From positions 1-32,939 of the forward strand of contig JAQYWG010000009.1 in the NCBI GenBank assembly GCA_030145085.1: DNA of 32,939 nucleotides. The letters run 5' to 3'. The notes under the pieces are model-generated. The model ran no database searches. It had not been told where the DNA came from and saw only the letters and a list, made by a program, of their open reading frames with translations. The stretch comes from Thermodesulfobacteriota bacterium (GTDB lineage Bacteria > Desulfobacterota > BSN033 > WVXP01 > G020346125). The translations under genes and the position numbers were made by a program. Below are positions 32,110 to 32,939 of this stretch, in pieces; the first letter of the stretch is position 1; each line of letters starts with the position of its first letter.

Positions 32110-32445
32110 GTTTTATGCCCATGAGTTTCTGGTAAGGAGCATGGAGAAAGGGAGACCATGGGCCGGGTATGGCATCTGGACTCGCCTTCACCGAGCTTGC
32201 CTTTTCACTAGGCCTTTGACTGAGTAGAAAGACAGTATTATCCTTATCACAAACTGGATTTTGGCAGAGCTTGCGAAAAGTTTTGACTGGCCAGACTGTT
32301 CAGATCCATTCCATAAATTCTTGTAAAGCCTGTGTCAGGTGAGGAGGAAGGCCACAAGTTAGATACAGCCAAATGCAAATTGAAAATCAGAATTTGGCTT
32401 CCTAAAGGAAAAAATCCTTTTTTAACCGAATAATTGAGGAGAAAG
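32110..32445. other. Upstream region of the aldolase gene
   Basis: No gene is seen. A plus-strand promoter for eda must lie here, but the TTGACT boxes at 32216 and 32283 have no well-spaced -10. A hairpin at 32367-32399 is listed separately. Confidence 0.3.
32367..32399 (+). other. Inverted repeat in the eda leader
   Basis: AGCCAAAT (32367-32374) and ATTTGGCT (32392-32399) are exact inverses across 17 bases. They end 47 nt before the eda start, and a weak AAAGGA/TCCTTT stem with a T-run follows. Together they could form a leader structure or weak attenuator. Confidence 0.4.
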
Positions 32446-32939
32446 ATGGCAAAATTTACCCGTGTAGAAGTTATAAATGCTATGTATGAGCTCGGTCTCG
32501 TACCAGTCTTTTACCACGGTGACTCTAAAATAGCAAAAAAAATCGTCAACGCTTGTGCCGATGGTGGGGCCCGGGTAATTGAATTTACGAACCGGGAGGA
32601 TTGTGCCTATCAGATCTTCAGCGAATTGGTTGGCTATTTTAAAGAAAAACGCCCCGAGGTGATACTTGGTGTCGGTTCAATCCTGGATCCATCAACTGCC
32701 TCGCTTTTCATCAACAGTGGGGCCAATTTCGTAGTAGGCCCTGTACTCAATACAGATGTGGCGAAAGTATGCAACCGAAGGAAAATAAACTATTCTCCTG
32801 GATGTGGTTCGGCTTCAGAGATTTCAGAGGCAGAAGCTCTAGGGGTGGAGATTGTAAAGATCTTTCCTGGAGGTCAGGTAGGAGGACCATTTTTCGTGAG
32901 GGCCATATTGGGACCGATGCCTTGGACACGCATCATGCC
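32446..32939 (+). CDS. eda: KDPG/KHG aldolase (3' partial)
   Basis: The frame starts at an ATG with GAGGAG upstream and runs off the window, giving 164 residues of about 210. It matches class I KDPG aldolase: VPVFYHGDSKIAKKIVNAC at the start, GGARVIEFTNR with catalytic Glu46, GVGSILDPSTASLFINSGA, SPGCGSASEI, and the Schiff-base Lys138 in EIVKIFPGG. The enzyme splits KDPG into pyruvate and glyceraldehyde-3-phosphate, or ketohydroxyglutarate into pyruvate and glyoxylate. The SPGCGSASE stretch differs a little from the commoner PGC-x-TPTE. The gene is divergent from the operon that contains the KDG kinase, so the two sides of a KDPG route probably share control. Confidence 0.93.
   Translation, partial: MAKFTRVEVINAMYELGLVPVFYHGDSKIAKKIVNACADGGARVIEFTNREDCAYQIFSELVGYFKEKRPEVILGVGSILDPSTASLFINSGANFVVGPVLNTDVAKVCNRRKINYSPGCGSASEISEAEALGVEIVKIFPGGQVGGPFFVRAILGPMPWTRIM

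Noticed and set aside
32404-32423. AAAGGA/TCCTTT stem with T-run before eda as a terminator
   Set aside because: A six-base AT-rich stem is too weak alone and it lies only about 25 nt from the eda ATG; kept only as part of the leader description.
1-32939. CRISPR arrays, tRNA or rRNA genes, phage or plasmid genes
   Set aside because: No regularly spaced repeats, cloverleaf sequences, integrases or replication genes were seen by reading; small RNAs could be missed without a covariance search.

Overview
The window looks like part of the chromosome of an anaerobic or facultative bacterium of roughly even GC content. My best guess is a Desulfobacterota (deltaproteobacterial) relative. The hints are an rpsU / RRM RNA-binding protein / FKBP cluster, a tungsten-type aldehyde:ferredoxin oxidoreductase, a TRAP transporter and a nickel-pincer LarA homologue. 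None of these settles the taxonomy, and no rRNA or tRNA gene was seen.

Layout. (1) 1-2047: the C-terminal end of a sugar-type ABC ATPase, a terminator, then a LarA-family gene. (2) 2139-5200, minus strand: an aminotransferase remnant, a SurA/PrsA-like foldase, then a small operon of rpsU (interrupted by an in-frame TAA), an RRM protein and a SlyD-like FKBP, preceded by a promoter and an attenuator-like terminator. (3) 5677-7200, plus strand: a HAD phosphatase and an SDR with an unusual YxxxR active site. (4) 7360-16295, plus strand: a promoter and leader, then all four genes of a thiamine-diphosphate 2-oxoacid/acetoin dehydrogenase complex (E1 alpha, E1 beta, E2, E3), an FGGY sugar kinase, an SDR, a VOC protein and a zinc alcohol dehydrogenase. 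(5) 16366-20156, minus strand: 2-hydroxyacid dehydrogenase, SDR, aldehyde:ferredoxin oxidoreductase. (6) 20157-21830: mostly non-coding, with an SDR remnant, three good sigma-70-like promoters counting both strands, and several inverted repeats. (7) 21831-24784, plus strand: a complete DctP-DctQ-DctM TRAP transporter. (8) 24890-31889, minus strand: a tight six-gene operon of SDR, 2-hydroxyacid dehydrogenase, 6-phosphogluconate dehydrogenase, Ldh2-type dehydrogenase, KDG kinase and tagaturonate epimerase. (9) 32446-end, plus strand: a KDPG aldolase, cut by the window edge and divergent from the operon.

How the genes fit together. Regions 7-9 read as a hexuronate/aldonate module. The TRAP system would import an acidic sugar. 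UxaE interconverts tagaturonate and fructuronate, an SDR could reduce fructuronate to mannonate, KDG kinase makes KDPG, and the aldolase splits it to pyruvate and glyceraldehyde-3-phosphate. Uronate isomerase and mannonate dehydratase are not in the window. Pyruvate, or another 2-oxo acid or alpha-hydroxyketone, could feed the dehydrogenase complex of region 4. That operon also carries a sugar kinase, SDRs, a VOC protein and an alcohol dehydrogenase, so its substrate may not be pyruvate or acetoin. Two paralogous SDR plus 2-hydroxyacid dehydrogenase pairs (regions 5 and 8) and an SDR fragment (region 6) point to local duplication and loss.
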